Shown piece by piece: positions 6,898 through 9,608 of a stretch of DNA of 9,608 nucleotides. The stretch spans positions 1 to 9,608 of the forward strand of contig CAIKXW010000044.1 of the NCBI GenBank assembly GCA_903831485.1, in the 5' to 3' direction. A program made the translations under genes and the position numbers. Source of the stretch: an uncultured Alphaproteobacteria bacterium (lineage in GTDB: Bacteria > Pseudomonadota > Alphaproteobacteria > Caulobacterales > Hyphomonadaceae). Every line of letters starts with the position of its first letter. Position 1 is the first letter of the stretch. The notes under the pieces were generated by a model that was not told where the DNA came from, did no database searches, and saw only the letters and a list, made by a program, of their open reading frames with translations.

Positions 6898-6914
6898 CGG
6901 GTCCATTGGGCCCG
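6898..6914 (+). terminator. Short GC hairpin after the hydrolase gene (possible weak terminator)
   Basis: CGGGTCC (6898-6904) pairs with GGGCCCG (6908-6914), 7 bp with one G-T wobble and a 3-base loop ATT, 7 bases past the hydrolase stop. AAAATT follows instead of a U-run, so it is at best an imperfect terminator or an RNA 3'-end stabiliser. Confidence 0.25.
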
Positions 6915-6918
6915 AAAA

Positions 6919-6936
6919 TTAACCAAAGCCGGTTAG
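6919..6936. promoter_or_regulatory. Inverted repeat TTAACC-N6-GGTTAG upstream of the methyltransferase-like gene
   Basis: TTAACC (6919-6924) and GGTTAG (6931-6936) form an inverted repeat around a 6-base centre, 41 bases before the chosen start at 6978. TTAACC matches the CtrA half-site known from Caulobacter-type bacteria, but the full TTAA-N7-TTAA spacing is absent. It is a candidate operator only. Confidence 0.25.
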
Positions 6937-6977
6937 TCTGCGCGCTCTGGGAAGGTCATTCGAGGATCGCGCGCGGA

Positions 6978-8069
6978 ATGCTGGCGCAAGTGAAAAAACT
7001 GGCAGGCGGCGATGTCGCCGGGCGCCTTGGCGCCTGGTGGAGCGGTCGCGACTACGTCCCGCCGGTGGAGGGCGAGGGCGCTCCGGCCGAAGAAAAGCCT
7101 GCCACAAAGGCTGACGCCCCGAAGGCCGAGCCTCCCAAGGCGGATGCCGCCAAGGAGCCAGCCAAGGCTGAAGCCCCCGTTTCGATGGCCCCAATTCCCG
7201 AAACGCCCGCGCCGGCCGCGGCGCCGCTCGATGGCGGCGAGATTCGCATCCGCGCGCTCGAGACACTCTGGGGCGAGGGCAGGCTCTCGCCCGGCTCATT
7301 CGCGCTCGACACCCACATGATCGACGCTGCGCTTGAACTCGCCGACCGCCCCGGCTCAATCGGTTTCATCGGCGCCGACGCCTCCCTGCTCAACGCCTTC
7401 ACTGCACAGTCCGATCGCAAACCCATCGCCAACGAATGGCGTGGCGCCTGCGTCTCGCGCCTCAATCAGCTCGTCGCCAATGCTGCGTTCACTGTCAGCG
7501 AAGTGGATCGTCCGCGCGGCTTCCAGGATGGCGCGCTCCCCGCAATCGTCACCGTCGAAGCCTTCGCCTACGCCGACCACAAGGCCGGCCTCGTCGGCCG
7601 CGTCTTCCGCGCGCTCGATGCGGGTGGCCGCTGGGTCTTCGTCGACACAACGCGCCGCACGAAGAAGACGCCGCCGCAAGCCTTCGCCTCTGCCTGGGCC
7701 GAACCGCAACTCTCGACCAACGACGAGATCGAGGAGCTGCTCACGCTCGCCGGCTTCAAGACCATCCGCCGCGTCTCCGTCGCCGACCTTGTCCTGGTTT
7801 CTGCGAAACAGGGCTACGCCAATCTCTCGCAAGTCATCGAAAGCGCCTCGAGTTCAGGTCTCTCAGGCCGCGAAGGCGCGCTCTTCCTGCAGGAGCTTGC
7901 CTGGGAAGCGCAAAGCTGGCGCGCTCGCATGCGCGCCATCGAAGGCGGCGCGCTCGAAGTGAACCTCTGGGTCGCCGACCGCACCGAACAGCAGGGCCCG
8001 CTGAAGATCGCCCTAGACCAGTTGATCAAGCCGGACGATGCAGGCGCTGCGGACGCCTTGTTCGAGTAG
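6978..8069 (+). CDS. Divergent SAM-methyltransferase-like protein with Ala/Pro/Lys/Glu-rich linker
   Basis: 363 residues, no signal peptide. The N-terminus (1-30, MLAQVKKLAGGDVAGRLGAWWSGRDY) is followed by a low-complexity, charged Ala/Pro/Lys/Glu linker (about 31-85). A domain of about 88-285 then looks like a class I methyltransferase: LWGEGRLSPG (97-106), a first strand and loop SIGFIGADAS (127-136), RVFRALDAGGRWVFVDTT (208-225, the usual 'R.LkpGG.l...D' block), and LLTLAGFKTIRRVSVADLVLVSAKQG (254-279, the usual C-terminal beta hairpin). Motif I lacks the normal GxGxG, so SAM binding is doubtful. A C-terminal helical segment (about 295-363) has no assignment. The ATG at 6978 is chosen over the in-frame TTG at 6906 because GAGGA lies at 6962-6966, although at an 11-base spacing, and the TTG extension looks non-coding. 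Substrate unknown; a non-catalytic role is possible. Confidence 0.75.
   Translation: MLAQVKKLAGGDVAGRLGAWWSGRDYVPPVEGEGAPAEEKPATKADAPKAEPPKADAAKEPAKAEAPVSMAPIPETPAPAAAPLDGGEIRIRALETLWGEGRLSPGSFALDTHMIDAALELADRPGSIGFIGADASLLNAFTAQSDRKPIANEWRGACVSRLNQLVANAAFTVSEVDRPRGFQDGALPAIVTVEAFAYADHKAGLVGRVFRALDAGGRWVFVDTTRRTKKTPPQAFASAWAEPQLSTNDEIEELLTLAGFKTIRRVSVADLVLVSAKQGYANLSQVIESASSSGLSGREGALFLQELAWEAQSWRARMRAIEGGALEVNLWVADRTEQQGPLKIALDQLIKPDDAGAADALFE
7095..7178 (+). repeat. Degenerate KAxxP codon repeats in the methyltransferase-like linker
   Basis: Residues 40-67 consist of imperfect 5-6 residue units of the type K-A-[D/E]-x-P (for example KADAP, KAEPP, KAEAP). The DNA shows matching degenerate repeats of AAGGC[CT]GA. 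It should be a disordered, charge-patterned spacer between the N-terminal segment and the fold, and is prone to length change by slippage. Confidence 0.6.
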
Positions 8070-8071
8070 GC

Positions 8072-8102
8072 TTGGCCGAAGCCAATCCGTGCCGTAGCGG
8101 CA
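8072..8102 (+). terminator. Two short hairpins after the methyltransferase-like gene
   Basis: TTGGC (8072-8076) pairs with GCCAA (8081-8085) over a CGAA loop. TGCCG (8090-8094) pairs with CGGCA (8098-8102) over a TAG loop, extendable by one G-T pair. They start 2 bases past the stop codon. No T-run follows, so termination is only a guess from position. Confidence 0.25.
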
Positions 8103-8138
8103 TACTTGCCCCCGCCCAAACGTCATGAAAACACCGCA

Positions 8139-8170
8139 TCCAACGCGTGGCGATCGGCCCACGCGATGGA
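8139..8170 (+). promoter_or_regulatory. Stem-loop covering the dipeptidase ribosome binding site
   Basis: CGCGTGG (8144-8150) pairs perfectly with CCACGCG (8159-8165) over an 8-base loop. After one A-A mismatch (8143/8166) the stem continues for 4 bp, TCCA (8139-8142) with TGGA (8167-8170). The Shine-Dalgarno GGAG of the dipeptidase gene is 8168-8171, so three of its four bases are in the stem. As RNA it could repress translation; as DNA the same dyad could be a repressor operator. The pairing is directly visible and the role is inferred. Confidence 0.5.
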
Positions 8171-8179
8171 GCCTAAGTC

Positions 8180-9487
8180 ATGAGGCAGGTGACACCCTTC
8201 TCGCGCCGGTCATTCGTCGCGCTCGCTTTTGCGTTGTCGCTGGTTGGCTGCGCGCCCGCAGAAAAGGCTGCCGCACCAGATCAGGCGCCGAGCGAGGCCG
8301 CGATTGCTGAATCCGCCCGGGCGATCCATGAGGAGAGCCTCGTGCTGGATGCGCATGCCGACATCGTGGTTCCCTCCACCGCCGCCAATTTCCTCAGCGC
8401 CGACGGCTCGTCGAAGGTGTCCCCCGAAAAGCTCAAGGCAGGGGGCGTCGGCGCTGTCGTCATGGCGATCGCTGTCGGACCGGGTCCACGCACGCGGGAA
8501 GACGACAGGAAGGCCCGTGCGGAAGCCGATGAGAAGCTTGCAGCTATCCAGGCGCTTGCGGCTGCCAACGCCGACATGGTGGCAATCGCAAGATCTGCCG
8601 ATGAGATCCTCGCGATCCGCGAAAGCGGCAAGACGGCGCTGATCCTTGGCTTCCAGAACGCAAGGGCTCTCGAAGGGCAAGTAGCTGCGCTCGATACGTT
8701 CTATGAGGCAGGCGTGCGGGTCTTTGCGCTGAACCATCTTGCGCACAATGATTTCTCGGATTCCTCGCGTCCGTTCCACGACCCGGTCAGCAAGCAATAC
8801 GAGCCGGACGCGCATGGTGGGCTATCGGCGCTGGGGCTGGCTGCCATCGACCGCATCAACGCGCTCGGAGGCGTGGTCGATGTGTCTCAGGCATCGAAGG
8901 CTGCAACGCTCGCGACCATTGCCAGATCCAAGACGCCCGTGATTGCCAGCCACTCGAATGTTCGCGCGATCTCGGACGCAACGCGCAATCTTTCCGACGA
9001 GGAGATCGATCGCATCGGCGCGACCGGGGGCGTCATCCACGTCGCGCCGTTCACGGCTTACCTTGTCAACTTCTCGACGCCGGAAAAGCTTGAGGCGATC
9101 AGGAAGGCGCGAAGCGCTGCGGGCCTGCCCGAGACGTATTCCTACCCCTACGAACTCTACTGGGAACTTCCCGACCCGGCGGCGCGAGAGACGTTCACGA
9201 CGTCGATCCGCGAGTCACTTGGGCCAGCAACGATCGACACGATGATCGATCACATCGACTACATCGTGAAGCGCATCGGCATCGACCATGTCGGCATCGG
9301 CACGGACTTCAATCACGGTAGCGGCATTGAAGGCTATGACGATGCGAGCGCCTCTTTCGCCGTGACCCTTGGGCTACTCCGCCGCGGATACTCGGCGGAG
9401 GACATCAAGAAGATCTGGGGCGGCAATTTCCTGCGTGTCATGCGCCAGGCGGAAGCAGCGGCCGGAAAGGCTGGGCCCCCGCAGTAG
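8180..9487 (+). CDS. M19-type (membrane/renal) dipeptidase, Tat-like lipoprotein
   Basis: 435 residues, an amidohydrolase-superfamily dipeptidase homologue predicted to be lipid-anchored in the envelope. The signal has a twin-arginine motif (SRRSFVA, Arg9-Arg10), a short hydrophobic stretch and lipobox LVGC (Cys24). The TIM-barrel family blocks are in order: LDAHADIV with His59 and Asp61 (the HxD metal pair), ILGFQNARAL (154-163), GVRVFALNHLAHNDFSDSS (178-196), GVVDVSQAS (231-239), PVIASHSNVRA with His258 (253-263), RNLSDEEID (269-277), and GIGTDFNHG with Asp376 (372-380). Compared with human renal dipeptidase, the bridging Glu125 position is Gln159 and the His198 position is Gln236; I recall this FQN/DVSQ form in other bacterial homologues. 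The ATG at 8180 is backed by GGAG at 8168-8171 (8-base spacing). It is probably the last gene of the + strand group, with its own regulation at the leader stem-loop. Confidence 0.92.
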   Translation: MRQVTPFSRRSFVALAFALSLVGCAPAEKAAAPDQAPSEAAIAESARAIHEESLVLDAHADIVVPSTAANFLSADGSSKVSPEKLKAGGVGAVVMAIAVGPGPRTREDDRKARAEADEKLAAIQALAAANADMVAIARSADEILAIRESGKTALILGFQNARALEGQVAALDTFYEAGVRVFALNHLAHNDFSDSSRPFHDPVSKQYEPDAHGGLSALGLAAIDRINALGGVVDVSQASKAATLATIARSKTPVIASHSNVRAISDATRNLSDEEIDRIGATGGVIHVAPFTAYLVNFSTPEKLEAIRKARSAAGLPETYSYPYELYWELPDPAARETFTTSIRESLGPATIDTMIDHIDYIVKRIGIDHVGIGTDFNHGSGIEGYDDASASFAVTLGLLRRGYSAEDIKKIWGGNFLRVMRQAEAAAGKAGPPQ

Positions 9488-9608
9488 GTCCCCCTCGCGC
9501 GACTTCTCCGCCAATTGGCAAGGCCATGGCCGCCGGTGGCGCCGATTGCCCTGTGATACGCAATTTCTTGCTCCGCTGCGATGTTCACCCCACCCGCCCT
9601 TGGGGCTA
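9488..9608. other. Non-coding end of window with adjacent palindromes
   Basis: No supported gene lies in these 121 bases. They hold the 10-bp palindromes GCCAATTGGC (9510-9519) and GGCCATGGCC (9522-9531). A bulged hairpin spans 9528-9543 (GGC, bulged C, GCC, loop GGT, GGC, GCC). A CCCCA/TGGGG pair lies just before the window end. Together they could be the transcription end of the dipeptidase gene, but no T-run is visible. Confidence 0.35.

Noticed and set aside
8125..8310. ATG-started 61-codon frame upstream of and overlapping the dipeptidase gene, as a possible leader peptide
   Set aside because: It has no ribosome binding site, an Arg-rich composition and a frame running far into the dipeptidase signal sequence. 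It also crosses the stem-loop, which explains the conservation one would want to see there.
9334..9588. Minus-strand frame at the window end as a possible next gene
   Set aside because: Most of it is antisense to the conserved M19 C-terminus, and no family signature or Shine-Dalgarno is visible.

Overview
The window is a compact, high-GC (mostly G/C third codon positions) chromosomal segment. It most resembles an alphaproteobacterium of the Caulobacterales/Hyphomonadales type, possibly Hyphomonadaceae. This placement is inferred from protein style: an ArgRS with a KTRDGG loop, an alphaproteobacterial-type lipoprotein fragment, many envelope lipoproteins, a DUF4287-like protein and a GG-rich M19 subfamily. 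It is not based on a database match. There are no tRNA or rRNA genes, CRISPR arrays, transposases or phage genes that I can see.

Layout. (1) Bases 1-2614, + strand: the 3' part of a conserved lipoprotein-like gene whose start lies outside the window, then argS (arginyl-tRNA synthetase), then a GNAT acetyltransferase only 4 bases after argS. (2) Bases 2636-5646, - strand: read in the direction of transcription, a pirin-family quercetinase-like cupin, an M28 lipoprotein metallopeptidase with a PA domain, and a small DUF4287-like protein with a lysine-rich tail. This set ends convergently against the GNAT gene, with 21 bases between the stops. (3) Bases 5784-9487, + strand: a lipoprotein alpha/beta hydrolase divergent from pirin, a divergent methyltransferase-like protein with a long Ala/Pro/Lys/Glu linker, and an M19-type dipeptidase carrying a Tat-like lipoprotein signal. 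The last 120 bases hold no gene I can support.

How the genes may work together. Three of the eight proteins with visible starts (M28 peptidase, alpha/beta hydrolase, M19 dipeptidase) carry lipobox signal peptides and should act in the envelope as hydrolases of peptides or esters. This suits a heterotroph that feeds on proteinaceous material, but no single pathway links them. I do not see a coherent, undescribed multi-gene system here. The most interesting signals are small ones. A 7+4 bp stem-loop upstream of the dipeptidase masks most of its Shine-Dalgarno sequence. A two-part stem-loop fills the argS leader. A 12-bp direct repeat in the pirin/hydrolase divergent region overlaps a plausible -35 element. 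The M19 protein has Gln at two expected metal-ligand positions, and the methyltransferase-like protein has a degenerate SAM-binding motif.

Several starts were re-chosen from ribosome binding sites or signal peptides. They are M28 at 4627 (not 4642), pirin at 5646 (not 5718), the methyltransferase-like gene at 6978 (not 6906), and the hydrolase at TTG 5784 (alternative ATG 5709).
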